In this document: positions 16,963-25,204 of the stretch, piece after piece
How positions within the stretch are numbered: the first letter of the stretch is position 1
Layout of the letters: every line of letters begins with the position of its first letter
Origin: Bin55 sp965220235
GTDB taxonomy: Bacteria; Pseudomonadota; Gammaproteobacteria; Pseudomonadales; Azotimanducaceae
Direction of reading: 5' to 3'
Length of the DNA stretch: 64,000 nucleotides
Assembly (NCBI GenBank): GCA_965220235.1
Contig: OZ244815.1
Location: 2,294,001-2,358,000 of the forward strand
Notes under the pieces: model-generated
Told to the model about the DNA's origin: nothing
Database searches by the model: none
The model's input: the letters and a program-made list of their open reading frames with translations, nothing else
Made by a program: the position numbers and the translations under genes

Positions 16963-18122
16963 ATGAGCCGCCCTAACCTATTCGACTATGCAACTAAGGA
17001 GTTATCTCAAGATGCAGTGATTTGCTGGCTGCTTCAATGGTGCGAGCACGAAGAAGATGCTGAACTACACGAACTCGGGCGGCGTTTTTACTATCCTTGC
17101 TCAACAAACACAAACATGCGAGACGTCACGTCTTAGCTGAACTCGAGGACTCGAAAATCCAGGTTGAGGTTCGCAAGCAGGAAAAGCAAATTGACGTACT
17201 TGCAAGAGTCAACGAAAAGTATGTCTTATTGATTGAGGATAAAACGTTTAGCGGTCGTCATGACAAGCAACTCTATAGATACCGTGACAGCGTACTGAAC
17301 GGCGAAACAGAGTTTACGGTGGATTGTCGAAACGATCTATTTTCAATTTATCTAAAGACCGGAACCCATACATTTGCCGAACGACACAAGATTGACGAAG
17401 ACTCAGAGTTAGGCTACAAGGTATACGATCGGCCTGACTTCCTAGAGGTCCTTGACACGTACCATGGCAATAACAGCATCGTTATCGATTTTCGGAACCA
17501 CTTGTGGCAACTTGAATCCAAATCTCAATCGTTTTTGAATTGGACCGTGGCGACTGAGAAGAATGACCCGCAATCTTGGGCGGGGTTCTATCGCGCCTTG
17601 GAGAAGAAGTTCTGGGGTCCTACTTCCCTCACAATTTGGCATGACTTATTCAGAGATGTGCCTGGATGGGGTAGTTGGAATTCTCGTAGAGAAGACCTAG
17701 TGTTCTGGTGGCGACCTAGCGAACTGAACATAGAGCAACGCGTATACCTTCAGCTTCAGAGAGAACACGAGACGGAAGAGCTCTACCTTATGGTTAATGC
17801 CGAAACCAAACACGAAGAAAATGAGAAAGTTAAGGAATATCCTCCGGCACGCAAGAAGGAATGGAAGGAATGTAGAAACAGATGGAGAGTAACACTATTT
17901 GACGAGTGGTACAACCTACTGAGTGAAGATAAAAATCGCGTGAAACCCCCTAAAACATCGCGGAGAACGACCCATAATCTGAAGGTTGGTCGTTATAACG
18001 GCACCTATCTACAGTACGGCAATGACGGTAAGTTGGACATGCGTGCTACCGTCTCAGAATTGAAGAAGGCCGAAAAAGTCCTTTTGGATGCGGTAAATAA
18101 AAAAGCGCACACCTTCGTGTAA
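16963..18122 (+). pseudogene. PD-(D/E)XK nuclease superfamily protein, frameshifted at a T-run
   Basis: Two frames together make one protein of about 386 residues. Frame one starts at ATG 16963 (MSRPNLFDYATKELSQDAVI...LHELGRRF) and then stops within 20 codons. Frame two continues as LLSLLNKHKHARRHVLAELE. The switch is at TTTTT (17085-17089); one extra T would join them. The second part holds the nuclease core: QIDVLARVNEKYVLLIEDKT, with D and E-D-K. The tail is rich in Trp and charged residues. Resembles the PDDEXK_4 group. A TTG at 17097 could start a 341-residue protein, but it would lack the N-terminal helices. Likely a homopolymer indel, real or from sequencing. Confidence 0.82.
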
Positions 18123-18282
18123 GTCTGGTCTTGCGATAGCTGCCCAAAACTCCTTGATTGAGCTACGAAGTTCGCTGACAATTGCTCAAACAGTAGATTT
18201 GGTCGGATTTATCAGGCACGATCTATTTGGATTTCTCTTATCAATCTATTCCGTTCTCTTTGAGTCCTGTAGCAAACTTCAC

Positions 18283-19782
18283 ATGACTAAACGCGTGCGT
18301 CTTTCGAAATCACGATTTCTTTCAGGGTCGCAATGCCACCTGCGGCTTTGGAACGATTTTCATGCGGCAAAACTAGCGGTGGCGGCCAGTGACTCACAAA
18401 TCGCGGTCTTCAAATCTGGTCATGAAGTAGGGGAACTAGCGTGCGAACGGTACCCAGGCGGGCACCTCATCGAGCACGACCACCTTCATTTCGATGAAGC
18501 GCTGACCGAGACCAATATGGTCTTAGAAGGTAGCAACGTACCCGCGCTATTCGAACCGGCTATAGAGCATGAAGGATTGATCGCGCGCGTGGACATTCTC
18601 GAGCGTTTACCAGCGGGTGGTTGGCGCCTGATCGAGGTGAAATCCACTACCAGAGTTAAACCTGTCCACGAACTTGACCTTGCGTTTCAACTCTACATTG
18701 CACGCAAATCGGGTCTTGACGTTCGTGAGGCTGGCATTCTGACACTCAATCGGGAGTACGTGTACGACGGTAAAAAGCTTGACTTGAACGAGCTATTCCG
18801 ATTTCGCGACGGATTTGAACAAGCTGTTGAATCCATTGACATCACGGCAGAACAAGCGCGTGAAATGCAGGAATTAATCAAGAGTGAAGAAGCACCGGAT
18901 ATAGAAATCGGCGATCACTGCTTTTACCCATATGAATGTCCTTACTACACCAATTGTTCGTATGGAGTCGAGTTCCCAGAGTATCCAATTGGCGAGCTGC
19001 CAAATCTGTCAAAGAAGCGCCGTGAAGAACTGGATGCCGAAAACATCATTAGAGTCCACGAAATCCCCGAGGACTTCCCGTTGTCCGAGCGGCAACAGAT
19101 CATTCGCCGCGCAATACTTGAGGAACGAGTAATCGTTAATCATGCGGTATTAGGCGCTGTCGATTCGATCGAAAGACCCATACGACATCTGGACTTCGAA
19201 ACATTCGCACCAGCGATCCCTCGATTTAAAGGAACGAGGCCATTTGATGCGATCCCGTTTCTCTTCTCCGTGCACACTGAGCGAGAAGGGCAAACAACTT
19301 CGCACACTGACTATCTTCACGAGAGTAAGGACGATCCGCGATTAAAAATCGCCGATGCGTTAATTGAAGCTGTCGGGGATAGCGGCACTATCTGTACTTA
19401 CGGTGCATACGAGCAACGGATATTGGCAGATTTGATCAAAGCAATACCTAAACGAGAGAAGAAACTACGCGCGATTTCCGACCGACTCTTTGATATGCTA
19501 AAAGTCATCCGAAGTGCTTATTACCACCCTGATCTTCACGGTTCATTTTCACTTAAGAGCGTGTTTCCTGTACTTTGCCCGGATTCCGGCTATGACGACC
19601 TCGACATCGCAGATGGTCAATTCGCTGCGGTGCAATACATGAATGCGATCGATAGCGAAGACTCTAAACGACGAAAGCAAATATTCAGCCAACTTCGAGA
19701 ATATTGCGAGCGCGACACACTTGCCACTTTCAAGGTGCGTCAAGCGTTGTCTCGCATCGCTCAATCTGACGACACCGAATGA
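18283..19782 (+). CDS. DUF2779 protein: Cas4-like nuclease plus exonuclease-like domain
   Basis: The 499-residue product starts MTKRVRLSKSRFLSGSQC. N-terminal half: Asp104 (ARVDIL), Glu118 and Lys120 (LIEVKST) form a PD-(D/E)XK core. Cys18 together with three cysteines in CFYPYECPYYTNC (about 205-220) resembles the iron-sulfur cluster of Cas4/AddB nucleases. C-terminal half: RHLDFETFAPAIP fits a DnaQ/RNase-H-like exonuclease motif, and CERDTLATFKV near the end supplies the last acidic residue. DUF2779 has no established role; such proteins are inferred to act in DNA repair or defence. An upstream extension to 18154 is possible but its sequence is not family-like. It overlaps the convergent WYL gene by 22 bp. 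Confidence 0.88.
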   Translation: MTKRVRLSKSRFLSGSQCHLRLWNDFHAAKLAVAASDSQIAVFKSGHEVGELACERYPGGHLIEHDHLHFDEALTETNMVLEGSNVPALFEPAIEHEGLIARVDILERLPAGGWRLIEVKSTTRVKPVHELDLAFQLYIARKSGLDVREAGILTLNREYVYDGKKLDLNELFRFRDGFEQAVESIDITAEQAREMQELIKSEEAPDIEIGDHCFYPYECPYYTNCSYGVEFPEYPIGELPNLSKKRREELDAENIIRVHEIPEDFPLSERQQIIRRAILEERVIVNHAVLGAVDSIERPIRHLDFETFAPAIPRFKGTRPFDAIPFLFSVHTEREGQTTSHTDYLHESKDDPRLKIADALIEAVGDSGTICTYGAYEQRILADLIKAIPKREKKLRAISDRLFDMLKVIRSAYYHPDLHGSFSLKSVFPVLCPDSGYDDLDIADGQFAAVQYMNAIDSEDSKRRKQIFSQLREYCERDTLATFKVRQALSRIAQSDDTE

Positions 19783-20756
19783 TGCGCGGCTAGTTCTTCG
19801 CATGCACGAGCGATGTGTTCGCGGAGCACTCTCGGCTGTTCAACTTGGACGCTCGTTCCCCAAGTAACTAAGTGCCAACACATTTCAACTAAGCCGCCCG
19901 CGGCGAATTTCACCGTCAATGAGCCATCCTTGTTGTTGCGCAAAGTCTGAGTCGGATGGAAACGAAAATTCGCCGCGTCCTCAGCAGCATCTGGTTCAAA
20001 TCGAAGGACAACCTGAAAAGGTTCTTCCTGAAACACTCCGAACGAACGCTCTGCATAAGTTTGAAGGTCAAATTCGTCGTCCCACTCAAACGAGTACTCA
20101 GTAACTTGAACGTTGCTCATGTTTGAAAGTAGCCATAGATGGGGAAGATCCTCATGTTTTGGCGCTCCGACCAAGTACGGGCGGTTGCCATATAGGATGC
20201 CGTAAGGTTTAACGAGTTGCTCACTTTCTCGCCCTGAAAGCCTCGCGTTGTATTCGAACGCTAACTGTCGAGTGCTCTTAATCGCGGTTCTAATCGACCT
20301 GAGCAGATCCGGTTCCATATTGATGCGTGGACCAGGTCGCATTGCCAATCCCTCGGCGTGCAACAACATCTCATAGTCCGATTCGAATTCGGTGGCATCG
20401 GTCATCTGTTGTGCGGCACGAACTTTGGTCCCAAGCTCTCGCAGAGATTTAGCTCTTTCTATTAGTCCGGTATGTTCAAGTTGGTCTGCAGCAGACTCGA
20501 GTTCAACCAGTTCCTCTGGAGAAATCTGTATGAGACCTCGTACACTCCGAGATTGCAGTCGCCAATGATTTTGTTTATCCCCAGTCTGGACGGGTAGAAG
20601 TGGTCCGAATACATCTTCGATGGCATTGCGCATCCTTTCTGCGGTTCGTCGACTGGTCGTAAACTCGCTAGCAATCTCGCTGATGGTCAAGCCACCAACG
20701 GACCCCTGAAGAAGAATCGCCAACCTTAAAAGGTTTGCTACTTGCTCGTAACGCAT
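19761..20756 (-). CDS. WYL-domain transcriptional regulator
   Basis: The 331-residue protein has an N-terminal HTH (LTISEIASEFTTSRRTAERMRNAI, about 22-45). A central WYL domain follows with PYGILYGNRPYLVGAPKHEDLPHLWLL (shown as PYGILYGNRPYLVGA and LPHLWLLSNMSNV), then the C-terminal WCX region (FQVVLRFEPDAAEDAANFRF). WYL proteins sense ligands, sometimes nucleic acids, and control accessory and defence loci. It lies 31 bp downstream of the tandem-AAA ATPase gene in the same direction, so it probably regulates that unit. Its 3' end overlaps that of the convergent DUF2779 gene, which is compact and unusual for unrelated genes. Confidence 0.93.
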   Translation of the reverse strand: MRYEQVANLLRLAILLQGSVGGLTISEIASEFTTSRRTAERMRNAIEDVFGPLLPVQTGDKQNHWRLQSRSVRGLIQISPEELVELESAADQLEHTGLIERAKSLRELGTKVRAAQQMTDATEFESDYEMLLHAEGLAMRPGPRINMEPDLLRSIRTAIKSTRQLAFEYNARLSGRESEQLVKPYGILYGNRPYLVGAPKHEDLPHLWLLSNMSNVQVTEYSFEWDDEFDLQTYAERSFGVFQEEPFQVVLRFEPDAAEDAANFRFHPTQTLRNNKDGSLTVKFAAGGLVEMCWHLVTWGTSVQVEQPRVLREHIARACEELAAHHSVSSD

Positions 20757-20787
20757 ATTGCTAATCCATGGATAGTCGCGGTTCGAT

Positions 20788-22881
20788 TCACGTGTCGTTA
20801 TCCCTAAATCCCATAGGACTCGCTTGTTCAGGCTTGACCTCGCTCTCTTCCTTGAGCATCAACACAATGGCCTTTACATCCTTCATCTTTCCGAGGACTT
20901 CTGCTCGTCGTTGAACAACGGCGAAGTCGCCAGGCGTTAGGTTGGTCAACGACTCAATCTCCGACGGAGGTATCACTCCGAAGAACACCATAAACGCTGT
21001 CCTCAATTTTTCGCGAGAGAGATAGTCAAGCCGCAACTTGAAGTCGAAGCGTCGCAATGTCGCTGGATCAAGTCGTTCATCGTAATTCGTAGTACACGCG
21101 AATGGAAACGGATGGGTTTCCATCCAAGTAAGCATCTCATTGACCTGACTCACTTCCCAGTTTCTATGCGCAAATCGTCGGTCAGCCAATAGAGAGTCGG
21201 CCTCGTCGAAAACAAGGAACTGTTCCTTATCACGCGCTTCGGCAAAAGCGTCCACTATATTGGCTTCAGTTCCGCCAACCCACATAGATAGAAGGTCCGA
21301 TGCCCGTTTTTGCATCACCTCCAACCCAACTCGTTCCGCCAGGTATCTAACGAACGCGCTCTTACCAGTGCCAGGTGGACCTTGTAGGGAAACAGAGAAT
21401 CGGCGACTTTCAAGTCCAGCGAGTCGATCCACCAACTCAACCGGGTCAGAGTTCGCACAAACGAGTGTCGGGTCGAAATTTGCTAACTTCGTTTTAGGTG
21501 GTTTTGGTCCATGAATCACTCGTGACAAGCTCTCAACTCCTTTATGGACCGTTGAGATGTCGCCACCTTCAACAAGGCGCGCCGCCGCGACAGCCCGGTC
21601 GACGACACCGGGAGTTACATCAAAGTCGTTCGCAAGTGTTTCCGCATCCTCGTCCGCTGATGGAACCCCATGACGAGCTAGTTGGCGTCGCCAAATTCTC
21701 GATCTAATCCGCGATGAAGGTTGCCGCAATTCAAACGCGTACATCATGCGTCGCAGCAATGTAGGGTTGGTTTGGCGTGCCGAATTTGATGTCCACAGGG
21801 TCGGAACCGAGTTCTGTTCTAGCAGTCGATGCATGAAAACTCTTGAGCCCTCGGTCCCGCGCGTCCGGGTCTGACGATGGAATCCAGTCATCTGCCATCC
21901 TAGATGCATGTCTGACTCAGACAAAAGATCTTCCATCTCGTCGAAGAGCAGAATTGAGTTATGAGACTGCCCTAGTAGGCGTTCAGCCAGTCGAAGTTCG
22001 CGGAGTCGTTCGCCTCGACTTGGTTCGCGACCGCGTTCGTCTGATTCGCCAACACCGAATAAGCTAATACCTAGACGTTGCGCAAGTGTTCTACAAAACT
22101 CGGTCTTCCCCGTTCCTGGCGGACCATGAATCAGTACGTTCACGCCTTTCGCGCCGGTCTTCAAAGCGCCAACAATTAGTTGCTCTATGTGATCCCGACC
22201 AGACGACACGTGATCGAAGTCCTGCCATTCAAGTTCTGACGCTGGAGCTTCTTCAAATAGCATCTGTTGAATCTGTCGCGTGCTGTTTGTAGGCTCGTAG
22301 GCCAGGCATTTCAGTCGAGAAAGTACCTCCAACTCACCATCTTCGTCGAGCGACACGATCCCCGTCTGAACTAACGCAGAGTCAACAGCGAGACGTTCAC
22401 GTATCTGCCCTTTTGAAACCCCAAGCAAATGTGCGAGATCAGGATTCAATAGAGAGAATTTCGAGAAGCGAGGGCCGAGCGTATTGCGAAAATCCAGCAT
22501 TTCATCGACGAGATGCTCAACTATCGGATCTGTTTCGTAGTAGAGTAACAGTTCGAGAATCGTAACGTCTGACTTAGCGAATTTCATCTGCAACGCTAAT
22601 TCGCGAATACGTTCCGCCAAAAGATCGCGCGAAACCGATTTTTCTTTGTATTTATCTATCAGATTGCGCACGTAAGTCCAGTCGGCATCGGACAGCCTGA
22701 CATCATCGTCACTCGCACGCTGAAGCGCTTCGTTCGTGACCACGCGTCTCAGATTCAACTCGTCCGCGATCTCAATCAATGACCTGAAGAATCGATGCGC
22801 GTCATTTCGATATGGGCGAATTTTTGACGCGATATTTGATAAATAACTAAGTACTAAGTGGCGTTTGTACCCGGTCAGCAA
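20788..22881 (-). CDS. Tandem AAA ATPase
   Basis: The 697-residue protein has two AAA modules after an N-terminal helical region of about 240 residues. Module 1: Walker A GPPGTGKT at 253-260, Walker B SILLFDEME at 309-317. Module 2: Walker A GPPGTGKS at 501-508, Walker B FLVFDEAD at 555-562, followed by CTTNYDERLDPATLRRFDFK, a sensor/arginine-finger region. Both ATP sites look active. Such Cdc48-like proteins remodel macromolecules; the substrate here is unknown. The start is TTG with AAGGAAG upstream, and no other start fits better. Paired with a WYL regulator 31 bp downstream. Confidence 0.9.
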   Translation of the reverse strand: MLTGYKRHLVLSYLSNIASKIRPYRNDAHRFFRSLIEIADELNLRRVVTNEALQRASDDDVRLSDADWTYVRNLIDKYKEKSVSRDLLAERIRELALQMKFAKSDVTILELLLYYETDPIVEHLVDEMLDFRNTLGPRFSKFSLLNPDLAHLLGVSKGQIRERLAVDSALVQTGIVSLDEDGELEVLSRLKCLAYEPTNSTRQIQQMLFEEAPASELEWQDFDHVSSGRDHIEQLIVGALKTGAKGVNVLIHGPPGTGKTEFCRTLAQRLGISLFGVGESDERGREPSRGERLRELRLAERLLGQSHNSILLFDEMEDLLSESDMHLGWQMTGFHRQTRTRGTEGSRVFMHRLLEQNSVPTLWTSNSARQTNPTLLRRMMYAFELRQPSSRIRSRIWRRQLARHGVPSADEDAETLANDFDVTPGVVDRAVAAARLVEGGDISTVHKGVESLSRVIHGPKPPKTKLANFDPTLVCANSDPVELVDRLAGLESRRFSVSLQGPPGTGKSAFVRYLAERVGLEVMQKRASDLLSMWVGGTEANIVDAFAEARDKEQFLVFDEADSLLADRRFAHRNWEVSQVNEMLTWMETHPFPFACTTNYDERLDPATLRRFDFKLRLDYLSREKLRTAFMVFFGVIPPSEIESLTNLTPGDFAVVQRRAEVLGKMKDVKAIVLMLKEESEVKPEQASPMGFRDNDT

Positions 22882-23186
22882 TGCTCTTCCTTAATCAAAT
22901 CAGCTGAAGTTGAAGTTTAGGAGTCATGTACGTCATAATCGGTCGTAGTTGCTAAGATTCTGACATGAATTTACTCTAGGTAACGGAAACGATCCTCCTG
23001 TCGGCTAGCGCTGACCTCAGTAGAAGATTAACTTAACTTATTGATATAGTATGATTATTTTAGCCTCAACAGTGAGCAGTCGACTTGCAACAAGGAGAGA
23101 TCATTTAGATTCCATCAAGAATGAGCGTGTTACTTATGTTTCGAGGTAGAACCTCACTAAACGGGAAATGCCAGACCGCGAAATTC
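22882..23186. other. Intergenic region without a supported gene (305 bp)
   Basis: AT-rich sequence between the AAA gene start (22881) and the 3' end of the antitoxin-like gene (23187). A PIN-type toxin would normally follow the antitoxin on the minus strand here, but no frame with the expected acidic residues was found. It should contain the AAA gene promoter; no boxes could be assigned with confidence. Confidence 0.5.
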
Positions 23187-23453
23187 TCATCGCCATAGTT
23201 CTTCGTCGATCTCTCGAGTTGCGGCAGTATTCATCTCGAATTCCTCGAAGTCCTCGTCAGTCCAGCCTCCAGCGAGTTTCTCTAAACCATTTGTCCAACG
23301 GCCAGTTTTAGGGTTAATATCTAGCGACTCACTTAAGAGTTGCAATACGGTGGCATTCATTGACGTACCTAAACGTCTCTTTTCCTTCTCTAGCGCATCC
23401 GAGAGTTTCGGTGTCACATTACGAATTGTCAAAGTTCTCATATATGCAATCAT
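23187..23453 (-). CDS. Ribbon-helix-helix antitoxin-like protein (orphan)
   Basis: The 88-residue protein starts with an N-terminal RHH-type segment, MRTLTIRNVTPKLSDALEKE, followed by helix RRLGTSMNATVLQLLSESL. The acidic C-terminus (EKLAGGWTDEDFEEFE ... TREIDEELWR) resembles toxin-neutralising tails of VapB-type antitoxins. It would bind its own promoter and a toxin, but no toxin gene follows. ATG occurs at 23453 and again at 23441; family comparison favours 23441 (MRTLTIRN). Neither has a clear ribosome-binding site. Inverted repeats lie directly upstream. Confidence 0.75.
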   Translation of the reverse strand: MIAYMRTLTIRNVTPKLSDALEKEKRRLGTSMNATVLQLLSESLDINPKTGRWTNGLEKLAGGWTDEDFEEFEMNTAATREIDEELWR

Positions 23454-23488
23454 TGACTGATGTCACTGACATAAGTCTATGCAGTCAA
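23453..23488. promoter_or_regulatory. Inverted repeats upstream of the antitoxin-like gene
   Basis: ATGTCA-C-TGACAT at 23460-23472 is a perfect 13-bp palindrome. TTGACTG (23453-23459) and CAGTCAA (23482-23488) form outer arms. Such repeats next to an RHH protein gene fit an autoregulatory operator. A further 12-bp palindrome, TGGCAATTGCCA, lies at 23491-23502. Confidence 0.55.
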
Positions 23489-23545
23489 TTTGGCAATTGC
23501 CAGTGTTAATTTTCGTTATCTATTCGCGAAATCGATAAATACGCA

Positions 23546-24424
23546 TCACATTCGTGGAGATAACCAAGCGACCAAAAGGCGTATCTGCATGTCGTCTAGT
23601 ACATCACCGAACGCTGGCATCACACCTTCGCGACCGTATAGGATGGTTTCCTTGATTGTCAGCGTATTACCACCGTAGGTATAGATTCCTTTGGTCAAGT
23701 CTGGTGCCCCAAGTGCTTCCATTCCGGTACCATCAGAGCCGTGACACGCTACACACAGCTCGTCGTATTTGGCTTTGCCTGGGTGCGAACTAGGTGCAGC
23801 GTCCGCTAGTGCGACCGTATATTGAGCTAGATACGAGGCTTCGGCGCGATTCAACACAGAACTCCAACCTACCATGATCCCTTGACGACCCTCTCTGATC
23901 GATTTCTCAATCGCTTCTGCTGAGTTTCCCCATTGCCATAAATCGTCACGTAGATTTGGAAATGTGTCAGCCTGCCCTTTCGCGTCAAGACCATGGCATG
24001 CGGCACATTGCCGATCAAACACCCGCTTGGCCGCGCGCATAAGCAATTCATCTTCTTGAATTGCCGCTAAATCCATTTGAGCGATCTCGGTGCGTCTCGT
24101 ACCGAATGTGCTTTCATGCGCTACCAGGCGTTCGTCGAGCTCACCACCTTGCGACCAATGGAACGTACCTGAAAGACTCCCAAAACTTGGGTAAAGAATG
24201 AGATAGATTAGTGTGAAAACCAACGATGCGAGCATTGTCCAGAACCACCACATAGGTGGCGGGTGTGCCCCTTCCCGAAGGTTCTCGTCCCAGATTGTCG
24301 GCGATTCCTCGTCAAATCCCGCTTTCTTTCCGCTAAAGTAGACGCCATAGGTCACCCACGCTAAACCGACGAGAGACGCGATGGTTAGAACCGCGACCCA
24401 ACCTGTCCAAAAGTCAATTGGCAT
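23546..24424 (-). CDS. ccoP: cbb3-type cytochrome c oxidase subunit III (dihaem CcoP)
   Basis: The 292-residue protein has N-terminal membrane segments (WVAVLTIASLVGLAWVTYGVYF and WWFWTMLASLVFTLIYLILY) followed by two cytochrome c domains with CAACH (about 135-140) and CVACH (about 220-225). Downstream axial-ligand methionines are present (GIMVGWSSVLN, GVMPAFGDVL). CcoP passes electrons from cytochrome c to CcoO and CcoN in the inner membrane. Normal length. Its ATG overlaps the 3' end of ccoQ. It is the last gene of ccoN-O-Q-P. Confidence 0.96.
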   Translation of the reverse strand: MPIDFWTGWVAVLTIASLVGLAWVTYGVYFSGKKAGFDEESPTIWDENLREGAHPPPMWWFWTMLASLVFTLIYLILYPSFGSLSGTFHWSQGGELDERLVAHESTFGTRRTEIAQMDLAAIQEDELLMRAAKRVFDRQCAACHGLDAKGQADTFPNLRDDLWQWGNSAEAIEKSIREGRQGIMVGWSSVLNRAEASYLAQYTVALADAAPSSHPGKAKYDELCVACHGSDGTGMEALGAPDLTKGIYTYGGNTLTIKETILYGREGVMPAFGDVLDDMQIRLLVAWLSPRM

Positions 24425-24572
24425 GGTCTTTCGCGTCGGGTTCTTCGTCGTTCAATGGAATTTCCGCCGTCTCTTTAATGTCATGGTCCGATGACCATAC
24501 GAACACCCAAGTCGCTACGAGCACCATAAACAACATCACAAGCATGTCGCCCGCAAAGATGAAGTAGGTCAA
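24414..24572 (-). CDS. ccoQ: cbb3-type oxidase small subunit CcoQ
   Basis: The 52-residue protein lies between ccoO and ccoP. The start is TTG at 24570-24572, overlapping the ccoO stop (ATTGA). It reads TYFIFAGDMLVMLFMVLVAT then WVFVWSSDHD and an acidic tail (ETAEIPLNDEEPDAKDHAN). One membrane helix near the N-terminus and an acidic soluble tail are typical of CcoQ, which stabilises the oxidase. It ends at TGA 24414-24416, overlapping the ccoP start by 11 bases. No ATG start precedes the helix. Confidence 0.88.
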   Translation of the reverse strand: MTYFIFAGDMLVMLFMVLVATWVFVWSSDHDIKETAEIPLNDEEPDAKDHAN

Positions 24573-25204
24573 TGTGCCATACCCTCACCTGACCCGGCAG
24601 CTTCACCGAGCACCGCTAAATACGCTACAACTGCATCTAACTCAGTCTTACCCGTGACAAGATCAGGAGCGTTCGATATCTCGTCGTCCGTGTAAGGGTG
24701 ACCGAGCAATCGCAGACGCCTCATTCGGGTCTGGATCGTATTGCGCGGGTCCGCCTCCTTTTCTGCCAGCCATGGGTACGCTGGCATGATCGACTTCGGT
24801 ACAACGCTTCGCGGATCTACCAGGTGTATTCGTTGCCAAGCATCGGTGTATTTAGCGCCGACTCGATGCAGGTCCGGTCCTGTTCGCTTCGATCCCCACA
24901 GAAACGGTCGGTCATACGCCGACTCACCCGCGCTCGAGAACGGTCCGTAACGCTTGACTTCTGCTAGCAGTGGTCGTACCTGTTGCGAATGACACGTACT
25001 GCAACCTTCACGGATGTAAACGTCCCTACCGAGAAGCTCAAGCGCACCGTAAGGTTTGGTGTCCGTGGTTGGCGCCACCAATTCGTCCTGGAATACACTC
25101 GGCAAAACCTGCACCAAACCGCCAATGGCAGAGACAAACAAAATACCGAAAATCAACAGCCCGGCGTTCTCTTCCAGTTTTCTGTGCAGACCTAAGACAC
25201 TCAC
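24569..25204 (-). CDS. ccoO: cbb3-type oxidase subunit II (monohaem CcoO)
   Basis: The 211-residue protein has an N-terminal anchor (NAGLLIFGILFVSAIGGLVQVL, given here as LLIFGILFVSAIGGLV) and one c-type haem site, REGCSTCHSQQVRP, at about 66-78. The sequence RTGPDLHRVGAKY and IMPAYPWL supply the typical CcoO context and the distal methionine. Length is normal. It starts within the ccoN stop (ATGA overlap), and its own stop overlaps ccoQ. Confidence 0.96.
   Translation of the reverse strand: MSVLGLHRKLEENAGLLIFGILFVSAIGGLVQVLPSVFQDELVAPTTDTKPYGALELLGRDVYIREGCSTCHSQQVRPLLAEVKRYGPFSSAGESAYDRPFLWGSKRTGPDLHRVGAKYTDAWQRIHLVDPRSVVPKSIMPAYPWLAEKEADPRNTIQTRMRRLRLLGHPYTDDEISNAPDLVTGKTELDAVVAYLAVLGEAAGSGEGMAH

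Noticed and set aside
17080..17100. Programmed -1 frameshift in the nuclease gene
   Set aside because: The T5 run does not form a complete X-XXY-YYZ heptamer in the zero frame; an indel is simpler.
18154..18282. Upstream extension of the DUF2779 protein
   Set aside because: The leading residues are not family-like, while MTKRVRLSKSRFLSG from 18283 is the expected N-terminus.
23491..23502. TGGCAATTGCCA palindrome as a terminator for the antitoxin or ccoP genes
   Set aside because: It lies upstream of the antitoxin gene and downstream of ccoP without a T-run; its role is unclear and it was only mentioned with the operator.
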